A stretch of 64,000 bases of DNA from Galeruca laticollis. Lineage: Eukaryota > Arthropoda > Insecta > Coleoptera > Chrysomelidae. The position numbers and the translations under genes are program-made. Shown in pieces: positions 54,301 through 64,000 of this stretch (its first letter is position 1; every line of letters begins with the position of its first letter). Below the pieces are notes generated by a model. That model was not told the DNA's origin. It did not search any database and was given only the letters and a program-made list of their open reading frames with translations. The DNA lies in the NCBI GenBank assembly GCA_963921935.1, contig OY998175.1, positions 211,436,655 through 211,500,654 of the forward strand, in the 5' to 3' direction.

Positions 54301-55398
54301 AAATTTCTTTCAATACTGCATGACTTTGTTATCATATTTCACCACTTTTCGTTCATATAGAAAATATTACTGAAAAAAATAACACTTTGCAAAAGGTCAT
54401 ATAAATTTTGATTTATTCATCTGTCTAGAACATAAATCATACGTATTTTCTCAACTCATAAAAGTATGTGTTCCCTTATTAATTGAAAAATATAATGATG
54501 GTAAGAGGACTAACAAACAAAAATATTTTTTTGTAACTTAAAACGTACTACTTTTAATTTACTTTTTGTTTCAGACCTGTTCCTGTCTTCATGGATATGG
54601 AGAATCTAGTTTTTAACTTCTTTTTATTAAAATGTTTGTTGGTTTTGTTGTCAATAATTTTAAAATAACAATGTGCAATTTGATGTGATATTGGATTAAT
54701 TTTCTTAAATATAATGTAATGTAATTTTAGTAGAAATATGTAATTGTGATTAATAATTTTTTTTATATTATGTGCAGGTTAATAAAAAATTTAAATGTTT
54801 GCTGTTTTCTTATTTATCTAAATTATTTGTCTCAAACTTGTTTATTATAATTATTTCATTACAAAAAATGAAATATGATTTTTTGAAATGAAATAATTAT
54901 ATAATAAATAATTTTAAGACACACTATAAAATTTACCTATCAATAATCCAAACTACCAAATTTAAATATCTCGTCGCTAAGAATTAGTTCTGCCACCCAC
55001 AAGGGGTGCGCTCAGATCGACGCGATGCCAGCTATTTATACGGGAACGAACACTCTCTTATTACTTTTCTCTATGGTCTTTATATTTGGAAAGTATCTAA
55101 TATCACATTAGAGTGTGATCCTAGAGTAATAATAAACATAGAGAGGGCTATTCATTCATAAACACGTTTATTTTTACGGCCAACAATTCTAAACTCCAGT
55201 AGTGAAATAATGAATTAATTACAAAAAGTGGGGATGGTATTGTAGGTACATGGCCTTGGTAATATCGGCTGTTTTTCTGACATACTTGGCACCGACGAAC
55301 CAAGATAATCCAAAAACATTAAATTAATTAACTTAAAAGTTCATTTTGTCAATAAAAATTTTAAAAAACACATCAAAACGAAAAAACTAAATGGTTAC
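54301..55398. other. AT-rich intergenic DNA
   Basis: Long A/T runs and no convincing gene. A dyad near 54850-54905 (TAATTATTTCATT / AATGAAATAATTA) is noted. Confidence 0.4.
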
Positions 55399-55923
55399 TA
55401 TTACGAAACAGCACACTAGTATAGTCCCTGAATCCGACTCTGTCTAAGCCATGTATGAAAGTTAAAATTATGGCGGATGCGCAGGGATTTCTTAGAACTG
55501 TTTACGATTGTGACTATCTTACCTAGACATTGTTTTTGTAACCAGTCTTATCTAGAAATTGCCAGAGCCATTTGTTTTTGTATAAGACGCAATCTAAAAT
55601 TTTTTAGTAAAAAGTTACTCATAAAGAACCAACCATGGAGAGTTAATTTAGTTGTGTTTAGTGATCTCGACAAATAAACAAGAATACACCGAAATAGCGA
55701 ACAGTAAAGTTTTGATATAAATTAATAATTAAGGTTGTGTGTATATAAATTAAATTTAAGTGAATAGTTAAGTGTATATAAATTAAGTGTTAGTGAATAG
55801 ATAAGTGTTAAATTAAGTGTTAGTGAGTAGTTTAGTGTTTAAATAAATTCGTAAGTAGCCATACCGTGTGTTTAAAATTTATCCCACCCGATTACTGTTT
55901 AAATAGATAAGAAAAACATTATA
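55399..55923 (+). repeat. Solo LTR of the gypsy-1 family (~525 bp)
   Basis: Similar along its length to the LTRs of gypsy-1, including GAATCCGACTCTGTCTAAGC and AAATTTATCCCACCCG. Its ends are mutated (TATTACG...ACATTATA instead of TGTTACG...ACATTACA). The flanks TTAC and ATAC match in three of four bases. It resembles the LTR of the minus copy at 9451-9725 more than gypsy-1 (GATGCGCAGGGATTTCTTAG), so there are at least two subfamilies. Confidence 0.85.
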
Positions 55924-56302
55924 ATACTCTCTAGCTGTAATGGCGTTCGTATAAACAAACCACCTTTGACATTATTTACTACAATACTACCACAGACAAA
56001 TACTACGACCTATTCGAAATGATCGTCGATCACAGTCTGACGATATTTGCAACTCTCTTTATATGGTGATTAAGCAAGGACAAAACTTCTAAATAGATTA
56101 CTATTGACACAAACAGGTCCTGAAATTTTGAGCAATGTTGCCACTTTTAGTTATATCCATAAAGGTATCTAAGGATACAACAAATATTTTTTTAAAATTT
56201 ATATAAGAATAAGCCTTTATTAAATAAAATTCAAGTATTATCAATTAATGTTAAAAGGTACTTTTAGCTTGTATTAAATTTCTCACGTTTCCTTATAAGT
56301 AA

Positions 56303-56992
56303 CGAACTGCGCATGTGTAGATCCGTTACGGCTCAGCTGATACGATGCGTTGAACGGATTGTTACGTCCCTTCTCCGTCTACGTAAAAACGTATCCGTAT
56401 CCCGTCCAAAATCAGTATTCTGTGCTATTAGTGCTATTTTACAGGTATTCTTTGTTATTGGTTTGGTTTGATTATAACCATAAAGTTCATTTTTAGTTGG
56501 GTTTTTAGTTATTTTTTACTTTTACCAAAGAATAGTGCTTTGACCATCCCGGTTTTAGCACGAAACGATACGTTATCTGCTAAAAAGGTTTTCTTGACAA
56601 TCTCTTTACGTCAAAATATACACTTTTGGCTTGTCATAAGTTTTTACACGTATCCGTATCCGTATTGGAGTTACGTAGACGTAAAGAAGTTTTCAAGAAA
56701 ACCTTTTTAGCAGATAACGTATCGATTCGTGCTAAAACCAGGATGGTCAAAGCACTATTCTTTGGTAAAAATAAAAAAATAATGAAAAATAAAACTGAAA
56801 ATGAAATTTGTGGTTATAATGAAACCAAACCAATATCGAAGAAGACCTATACAATAGCACTAATAGCAGAGAGTACTGATTTTGGTCGGGATACGGATAC
56901 GTTTACGTATACTGAGAAGGAACGTAACAATCCGTTCAACGCATCGGATTTGCTGAGTCGTAACGGGTCTACACATGCGCAGTTCGTGTCAG
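56303..56992. repeat. Foldback element with ~310-bp arms
   Basis: The left arm (56303-56612) and right arm (56678-56992) are inverted copies, with outer ends CGAACTGCGCATGTGTAG / CTACACATGCGCAGTTCG and a loop of about 65 bp. Words such as ACGTATCCGTATCCG recur within. A third partial copy follows at about 57035-57085. The open frames in both arms are shadows of the inverted repeat. Confidence 0.8.
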
Positions 56993-57439
56993 ATAGTGAT
57001 AAGTGAAAAAATTATGACAAGCTAAAAGTATTTCGTAACTCCAATACGGATACGTGTAAAAATGTATGACAAGCTAAAAGTGTCTATTACGCAAGGCAAA
57101 TTAGAAACTTTAAAAAAATAGGAGTAACAAAAAGCTCAAATCAACAAGAAGGTTTTAGTTTTAGAACCAAATGTGTTCCACTTAATCAACTGATCTTCTG
57201 GCCTCTGATTGATTGTGAAGGGCCACTTGCCCCGTAGTTGTCCACTATGGTTTACGACCTAAACCAAGTTTTAAGTAAATGATTATCTTGCACAGTCACT
57301 TAAACCGAGTTTAATAGCTAAATTAAATCTCCCAAATTCGAGGGATTATTCAACGTTTAAGGCTAAGTTTTGAATCTTAACCCTACATTATATGTGTGTC
57401 CACGCCTACGCTGCCTACAAGTGGTATTTTTTGTATAAA

Positions 57440-57830
57440 AATATGGATTATTTGGAATTGGAAGAAGAAATTTTCTTAGAGGATTTTTTAGATACTTTGG
57501 AAATTAACCATTTCGGCTTTCGTAGGCGTATTTATGAAAGGTCAAATTATTTTGATGCCTTCGATGAATTGAGTTTTTTTTAGAAGATTCATATTATTAA
57601 AAGGAACAGCTATAACTTCTGGAAATAATAGAAGATCCAGTAGAGAATATCCCCATGATTTGTAAGTTTATCATAGAATCATTATTTTTTGGTTAGTGAT
57701 AAGGAAAAAAAAGGGAGAAATGAAAGTACATTATTACTACTTCCTTATTTTTTAGAAACCATGTGCCGTATCACCAATTATAATCAGCTCCTAACCATCC
57801 TAAAATTTTATGCAAGTTCAGGAATTTAGA
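57440..57830 (+). pseudogene. Harbinger transposase N-terminus
   Basis: The frame from MDYLELEEEIFLEDFLDTLE continues with FGFRRRIYERSNYFDAFDEL and stops at 57583. Further pieces in other frames include the ILKFYASSG block near 57800, a conserved part of HARBI1-like nucleases before the DDE domain. The DDE domain itself is missing. The element was a PIF/Harbinger transposon, dead here. Confidence 0.55.
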
Positions 57831-58103
57831 CCCACACAAAAAAAGGATCCCACTTAAACATTTCGAGAGTTTAATTTTTATTATTAATCCTAATTTATCG
57901 CACTGATGTTTATCTATATTATATAATAAAGAAATATTTGAGAAACTGTCTGGAGTTTAATTTTAGGTCACCTTTGAAAACCTGTCCAGAGAAAAGATAC
58001 ACAAAAATATTTAAACAAAATAACAAGCTTCTTGTTTTGTTAAACCTGTTTCTAGTTTATCCAAACCAGATAATAAAAAATTGTGGTAATAAAAAATAAT
58101 TAA

Positions 58104-58862
58104 CCCTAGAGCGGGCGCGTGAAATATTTGGAAAATAGCAGGCGCGTCCGTCTAACAGACCGATTTTATAACATATTGTAATTTTTGACATTTTCATATT
58201 TATCTTTATTCGGGGCTGTAAAATAAAGTAACATTTTGTTTTAAAATGATTAGTTTTATTTTTAACATAAAAAAACATGTTTGAAGAGAACCTTTAAACT
58301 AAAAATGGCTACTTATAGAAATCGTATAACTTTTTTAATTATTTTCATAACCATCATTACAAATAATGCCCACGTGTTCTAGACAACAAAAACGTGTCTT
58401 TCGGCTTTTCTTTGTGCTGCATATAGCCCATTGTCCTGTCTGTCCATCCGGTGGAGCATCTTGTTAGTGTGTATGTGTCGTGGTTTCCAGATATTTCGCG
58501 AAGTCTGTCTCTCAAAGTCATAAAAATACAGTTTTGTTTCTAATTTACTAATTACTTTTAAATATTTTAATAAAAATACATCAACAATAACATAATATAA
58601 AAAAATATGTGCAATTTAACTTACCTTACTATAAAATATTCACTAACAAACTCGTATACAGCAGGCGCGTCCGTCTCATAGACTGTATTTTACAATATTT
58701 CACCTATGACCGACCGGTATGGCTAAACGTTTAACACTAGTGTGTGGATTGATGATCTAGGAAAGTAGAAGGGGGGTGTAGGCGGTAAGACCGTACGTAA
58801 ACCAAAAATCAATATATTAAAAATTTCGTCGGTCTCTCAGACATGAAGCGCCCGCTGTAGGG
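58104..58862. mobile_element. piggyBac-type MITE, 759 bp
   Basis: Ends CCCTAGAGCGGGCGC and GCGCCCGCTGTAGGG are inverted, and both borders are TTAA (58100-58103 and 58863-58866), the piggyBac target. A subterminal GCAGGCGCGTCCGTCTXAXAGAC-type word occurs near both ends (58138 and 58661). No complete ORF. It is inserted in the Harbinger remnant. Confidence 0.85.
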
Positions 58863-59490
58863 TTAATAATTAAAAAATATATAGTAGGTGTTTAATTAAC
58901 ACATTTCGGAATTTTAAATGGCCTTTTTGACTAAACTCTGTTTTCCCATGTACAGGGTCATGATTTATGTGATTGCTTGGCATATAATTATAATAAATTA
59001 TCGACAGTAGATTTTAGAATACTAGGATTACTGCACAAACTAAATACTCCCACAAAAAACTCCCAAACAAGTATATGCAAGTGAAGATAGTCACAGTACC
59101 AACTTATAGAAAAATTACCAGAGCTGTGGCTTAACTTTAATCTAGTTTAAATAATTGACGGTGCAAGCCAAACAGTTAATCTAAGTTTTAATAAGTTAAA
59201 CCTGGTTTTGTTAACAGAAGCTTTGCACTAGTACGGTGCAAGTGGCCCTAAACCAAAAGTAACTAGATGTCTGCCTAGAATTGCAACTTGCATGGAATAG
59301 AAATGGCACCAAACGGATAAAGTTGCAATTTTGTGAATTGTGAGATCTATCAGCTGAACTTCACCTACGCATGCTTGTGATCAAAAAATATTGCGTCTTG
59401 CATTGAGTTGTATTTTGTATTGCTCCATGTCAAGCGACCCTTACAAGTGCTTGCTAACGCTTTTTTCTACCAAACACACTGGTTGCCATA

Positions 59491-60205
59491 GAACCGTTTT
59501 ACACGTACGAGAATTATTGCGAAATTTACTCTGAAAATAATATTTAAAATTTTGATAAGAATTTTAAAAATATTTCATCGCTTGTTTGTTTTACACAATA
59601 TTTTTACAACAAAAACTTTCATAATAATTTATGTCATACGCCTGCGCAGAGAGACTATTTCGGAAGAAGTTGTCACGATTCGCATTCTTTAAGTAATCAG
59701 CTGTTTTTGTACCATTTAGTTTAGATGTTTGGTTATTTTGTAAAAAATTTCAAGTTTTCATATTATATTATTTGGCAATTGATTTGGTATTTTCAGCCAT
59801 CCCTGCAAGACAAAGAGAGTTACTGTCAGGTGCTATAGCAGTTGGCTATTATTTGCTATTTTCATTAATTAAACCCAAAAAACAAATACTTCAATGGTCA
59901 AAAAATTGGCTTCAAAGAAGAGAAGGTAGACCTTAGCTCTCCTAAATAAAAATTAATATTTGAAGATCCCTTCATAACGACACATGACACCCTTATTATT
60001 TTTATTTTATATTTATGGCTTATTGGCTTCTGCGTCGATTCTCGCGCACTTTCTAAATTATTGCCATTAAAATATAGAACTCGTTCTATATTTTTACTCT
60101 GAAAATTTTGGCAATAATTCTATGACGTGTAAAACAGCAAAAATTATTCTTACGAAAATTTTTCGAGTAAAAATCGCAATAATTCTCGTAAGTGTAAAAC
60201 GGTTC
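59491..60205. repeat. MITE with GAACCGTTTTACAC inverted ends
   Basis: Left GAACCGTTTTACACGTACGA and right GTAAGTGTAAAACGGTTC are inverted, followed inward by AATTATTGCGA / TCGCAATAATT. About 715 bp, no ORF kept. I found no clear target-site duplication, so the superfamily is open. Confidence 0.7.
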
Positions 60206-60518
60206 TTGGATTAAAAAATTTGAGTACAAAATTTGGATTTTCCGGAACCATGGAAGCAAGTTTTATTAAGGATTGTTTTGATTTGATAAGGAAGAAGGGA
60301 GGAGCATATCTACATTTAGATATGAAGCAGAAATACGACAAAAACCATAATTTAGCAAAGGTTTCTACATTTGGAGTAGAATGAGATCTAGATACACAGA
60401 TCTATAATTCGAGAATACTACACTTTCATGTAGCCAGTAGAACGAAGTCAACAGTCAACGTCAACGTCCAAAGTCGTTCCTTGTTGATTGAAACTTGAAA
60501 CGGTTAAAAGTTTTAAAA

Positions 60519-60915
60519 ATGGCAATGTCCGTTAAAGAATCAAAAATTAATAAAGCAGCGGAGGCGTATTTGAAGCAACTCAAAATACCGAAACAACTAG
60601 AAGGAGACACGGAAAAATTAGTTCACAAAATGATGTCTCATGAAGCTTTCGGAAACCCAAAGTATGTCATTTACATAGAGGAGGTGTAGTTGTTGGTTTT
60701 CTGACAAAACTAAAATGTTTCAGCTATAAATGGTCATTAAACAATTTCGAACTAGGTACTAGATTAGGAAGAGGAAAATTTGGCAGGGTTTATATTGCTC
60801 GTGAGAATAAAACAGGATATATTGTAGCTCTCAAGACTTTATTTAAACGAGAGCTCGTCAAGGGTCGCGTTGAGCGACAAACCTTACGAGAAATAGAAAT
60901 ACAAAGTCATTTAAA
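60519..60915 (+). CDS. Aurora kinase, first two coding exons (gene incomplete in window)
   Basis: Exon 1 is 60519-60661 (ATG in AAAATGG context). A 62-bp intron (60662-60723, GTATGT...TTTCAG) follows, then exon 2 60724-60915 before a GTAAGT donor. Exon 2 encodes the start of the kinase domain: NNFELGTRLGRGKFGRVYIA, with glycine loop GRGKFG, IVALKTLFKREL with the ATP-binding Lys, and LREIEIQSHLK with the helix-C Glu. The pattern REIEIQSHL is characteristic of Aurora kinases, mitotic Ser/Thr kinases. Exon 1 gives a short N-terminal extension (MAMSVKESKINKAAEAYLKQ). Exons encoding the HRD and DFG motifs are not seen up to 64000. Confidence 0.85.
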
Positions 60916-61711
60916 GTAAGTTATATTTTTTTTGTAATAGATTATTCTGCCGTGATAATAGAAAATATAGTAACTCAAAAATGTAGTTTTGCCTATGCTA
61001 ATTTAAAGTTTCATGAAATGTCAGTGTCAATATGTTTTATTCTTTTCGTTAGGGGGAATTAAAATTCGGGTTTCAACGTTACTTTTAATGCTCTTAAAAT
61101 ATTATGTAAAAAGTTATTTATTTTTCATGTAATGTAGAATGTTTAAATATGTTTAGTTAGTATTAAAGTCTCGATTGCTGTGGCGTAGCGAGAAATTTTG
61201 GGCCCGCCCGCGTAAATTGAGTTAGGGCCCCCTTGCCTATATTAAGAATATAATATATAAAGTTTGTATTACCAAACAAAATTAGGTAATACTGTTTATT
61301 ATTTAAACTACTCACATAATATAAAATTTAAATTAAATGCCTATAAAAACAGTCAAGAAAATACAACACACAATATGTAAAGAATGTTACAATAAACATA
61401 ACTATTGAACAAGGAAGCAATTTTTTCCTTTAATGGCATACACAACGCAACTATCTCTAATGGAAAAGTCGCAGACATTGCTGGAATATGTCTGCTGTAG
61501 TGTTTCTGCAGACATAAATAATTCTTTTTCAGACAAAGTTATCAAAACTCTTATTCACAAATAACTCCATTCCCTCAAAACGATTACCTGTTTGTTTAAT
61601 AATTACAATATCAAATATTTTGTAATGTATATTTATCCTGAAATAGTTTTGTCAACTAGAAAATACATAATTTGTATTAGACTCATCATTCATCATAGTG
61701 TTTTTTTGGTT
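60916..61711. other. Presumed Aurora intron start; non-coding
   Basis: No exon is recognised. A GC-rich island at 61180-61240 (GTGGCGTAGCGAG ... GGGCCCGCCCGCG ... TTAGGGCCCCC) looks like the end of a dispersed DNA-transposon family but has no matching partner here. Confidence 0.4.
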
Positions 61712-62370
61712 TTAACCCTTTCGGACACAGCGTCTACTGCAGTGTACAAAATTTTCACACCTTGTATATAAGTAATAAAAAATATTTTAAGCTCACAACA
61801 TTTCGTCCACCGCAATGTACACATGCATATAATACGTTAGAATCGCGGATGACGTCTCTGATTGACTATCAAATTTTATTCCCGCCAATGTTCAGTCAGT
61901 TGTTTGGATGCAGCGGTAGTAAGAAAAACACGGGTGTGCAGTTTATGTTAGAAAACGTTGTAAATAAACAAAATTGACCGGAATTTGTGATAATTCGTAA
62001 GTATATAAATAATTATTAGTTTTTATTACAACTAACCATTTGCAGTAACATATTATTGATAAATATTATTGTTTTCATTTGAACGTCCACTTGGATGGAC
62101 AAAAATCTTTTAGGTCAATAGTTTTAAGTGTGGACGACCTTCTCAAAGCAATACTTCACTGCAACAGAAAAATGTTGAAACAAAACCTCTGAATGAATTT
62201 AGATTTGATCGCTATGGACATCTTCCAGAATATGATGAAAAGAAGGAAGCCGCACATTGTAAATTGGAAGAATGTACAAAAAAAACTCATACTTTTTGTA
62301 TTAAGCGTAAAGTTCATTTATGTTTCGTTAAGGGACGGAATTGTTTTTTAAAATTTCACAATAAATAATA
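61712..62370 (+). pseudogene. piggyBac transposase C-terminal remnant with left TIR
   Basis: TTAA (61712-61715) is followed by CCCTTTCGGACACAGC, a piggyBac-like end. At 62140-62367 the frame reads NEFRFDRYGHLPEYDEKKEA then HCKLEECTKKTHTFCIKRKV and HLCFVKGRNCFLKFHNK. This is the Cys-rich C-terminal zinc domain of piggyBac transposases (RFD-GH-PE ... C-C ... C-V-LC-RNCF). The catalytic part is absent, so this is an internally deleted copy. No right end with TTAA was found; the next element begins near 62400. Confidence 0.7.
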
Positions 62371-62412
62371 CTTTGTGATTTTGTCAAATTTATTTCATAT
62401 TCAAATATGTCC

Positions 62413-64000
62413 TTATGTCGGTTTTGACCATTCCAATGGACATGAAAATTTTTGAAAATGTGAAAAAAAAATTACAACTAATCTATAGTTTTCCCAATGT
62501 ATGGTCCATTTTTTATACAAATTGTTTTTGCATATGTTAATGCAATCCGATAGGCAATTATTCTCAAAATATGCTTCTCCTGTGTCGATACTTTCTTTTG
62601 CTAAAATATCTACGTGGTCGTTTTGTTTTATGCCTATGTGAGCTTTAAGCATTTGTATGTCGAATTTCCTTGAAGTGAGTTGTCCTAGGATGACTTGAAT
62701 TTTGTAAATATACGGATGAGATACAAGGGAGCTTGGATTGTTTGGTTTATTTATACTTTGTAGGACGGATAGTGAGTCCGAGAATAACGTAATGTTTTTA
62801 TGTTGGTTTTGAGATGCTAAGTATTCTAAGGCTTTCAATATTCTGTATGCCTCTGCGGTGTAAATCGAACTATGGGAATTGATTTTGAACTTCTTTCTTA
62901 TTTTTCCTTCGGGGATATAAAATGCACACCCAGTACCTAACTCATTCTTTGATGCATCAGTGTATACTGCCATGTTACTTTCGTTATTATCTATAATTCT
63001 TTCGAGTAAATTTTGATTATAAGAAGCAGTTTCAAAGTATTTCGGTATTATAATTTTCGGTTTGTTTTGATATAATTCAAAGTATTTATCTCTCGTATGT
63101 TGCATCAATGTCGTGTTGCTCGTATTACGAAAACCTATACAAAGTGGAGGAGATTTTTTTTTATCCAGTATGTTTTTGTCAAATCGTTGCAGTTTAAAAC
63201 AGATACTTTATGGATTTGTGTCATTTGCTGATCCTTACAGTATGCTTCCATAGTCCATTATAGATCGGATGTACGCTCTGTAGAACAAAAGTGCTATGTC
63301 TAGACTAGCTCCCCACCACGTCCTCGTAATCATTTTCAGGAAGTTTATTGCTTTTGTGCACTTTGTTCGTATGAGTTCTATGAATGGTTTCCATGTTAGC
63401 TTGCTATCCAGTATTATTCCTAAATATTAAACTTCATCTTTGTATGGTAGCAGAGCATTACCTAATTGGATATTTTCAGGTTTTTGTAAAGTATGTCTAG
63501 AAAATACGTTGATGCTTGACTTATGAGGCGCGATCTGAAGTCCTAGGTTCTGGATGGTGGTAATCAAAGGAATGAGTTCTCTAGTTTCTGTAATCCACGA
63601 TCGTATTTCTTTTCCTGTGAGTATAAAACAATATCATCTGCATATTGTATTATAATTGTTTCCTCTGTTATTGAGTGTAAACAAGCGGTAAATATATTAA
63701 ATAATAGAGGAGATAATGTTGATCCCTGAGGTAGTCCCAGTGAGGTGTGTCGTGGTCCGATTAGGGAATTATTGTGTCTTTATATACTTTCCTATTTGAT
63801 AACATTTGACATAATAGGTTACAGATTCGTTCCGGGAAGTTCAATTCTTTCATTTTATCTTTTAGTATTGGGATGTTCACTGTATCGTAGGCACTTTGAA
63901 GGTCTAAGAATGTTGCAATTAAGTATCCATTTTCTGAGAATGTGTTCTGTATATCTGTGGTAATGTGTGATCCCGCGTCAAATGTGCCGAATCCTTTTTT
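62413..64000 (-). pseudogene. LINE ORF2 fragment: reverse transcriptase and RNase H, cut by window edge
   Basis: Reading from the right edge: RT blocks ATFLDLQSAYDTVNIPILKD (about 63895), a frameshifted LPQGS-type block (about 63735) and YADD (about 63640), then the thumb region with YLGIILDSKLTWKP (about 63400). An intact RNase H frame 63108-62413 follows, with AVYTDASKNELGTGCAFYIP, STAEA-like YTAEAYRILKALEYL and LFSDSLSVLQSI. It belongs with LINEs carrying RNase H (I-group-like) but differs from the LINE at 1340-6560. The RT part has several stops. The 3' tail beyond 62413 is not clear. Confidence 0.8.

Larger units (their letters stand above)
57220..59248 (+). mobile_element. PIF/Harbinger element remnant
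   Basis: Ends GGGCCACTTGCCCCG (57220) and CGGTGCAAGTGGCCC (59234-59248) are inverted, with GAA and TAA at the borders (a TWA-like 3-bp duplication, one side mutated). Subterminal sequence with AGTTTTAA and TTAAACC words recurs on both sides. Inside are the start of a Harbinger transposase and a piggyBac MITE. Confidence 0.6.

Noticed and set aside
56626..57006. 126-codon ORF in the foldback element
   Set aside because: Its sense and antisense frames mirror each other because of the inverted repeat; not a gene.
61762..61977. 71-codon ORF next to the piggyBac end
   Set aside because: No domain and no continuity with the transposase C-terminus; could be residual but cannot be supported.

Overview
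The window is eukaryotic, most likely an insect and possibly a beetle (weak inference). Evidence is the AT-rich background, spliced host exons (Aurora kinase), a hyperpolarisation-activated-type channel gene, and a dense mix of insect-type transposons (BEL/Pao, several Ty3/gypsy, I-group LINEs, mariner, hAT, MULE, Harbinger, piggyBac, Penelope). Only two segments look like ordinary host genes: an intronless HCN/CNG-like channel (7572-9266, +) and the first two coding exons of an Aurora kinase (60519-60915, +), whose later exons lie beyond the window or are lost. There are no bacterial features, CRISPR arrays or rRNA.

Left part. Bases 1-1208 hold an internally deleted BEL/Pao polymerase (+). 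A LINE with RNase H (about 1340-6560, minus) sits between that pol and a probable 3' LTR (from 6763). After the channel gene lies a Ty3/gypsy copy in minus orientation, 9451-24826, bounded by 4-bp repeats (ATAT). It is split twice: by an 8,773-bp element (10127-18899) with about 2-kb terminal inverted repeats, AG...CT ends and a 6-bp duplication (CTCTTG), and by a 5'-truncated BEL/Pao (21918-24808). The 8.8-kb element has Polinton/Maverick-type ends but none of the usual core genes. It carries a decayed matrix metalloproteinase and three small unknown ORFs on the opposite strand, two overlapping by ATGA.

Middle part. A mariner-like element (25129-47222, TA duplications, about 300-bp TIRs) was opened by a 1.69-kb solo LTR (TSD TGTT) and by a hAT-type element (28329-46905, perfect 8-bp TSD ACAGTATC). 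Inside the hAT sit gypsy-2 (28457-39284), which contains gypsy-3 (33681-39076) in its 3' LTR, then a foldback repeat with a hammerhead-like motif, then a nearly complete gypsy-1 (40654-46546, TSD ATAA). Gypsy-1 belongs to the family of the interrupted minus-strand copy. Its Gag starts with a SAP domain, and its integrase is followed in the same family by a macro domain (ADP-ribose fold) and a CCCH zinc finger, which I regard as the most interesting protein architecture here.

Right part. From 47.2 kb there are small non-autonomous elements (one with a perfect 56-bp palindrome), a Crypton-like N-terminus, a tRNA-like sequence, a Penelope remnant split by a 2.9-kb MULE with 11-bp duplications, a THAP/P-element-like remnant, an old solo gypsy-1 LTR, foldback elements, a Harbinger remnant containing a piggyBac MITE, the Aurora exons, a piggyBac C-terminal remnant and a truncated LINE running off the right edge.

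Matching target-site duplications allow a relative order of insertions to be read for two nests. All family names come from motifs read by eye; no database search was possible.
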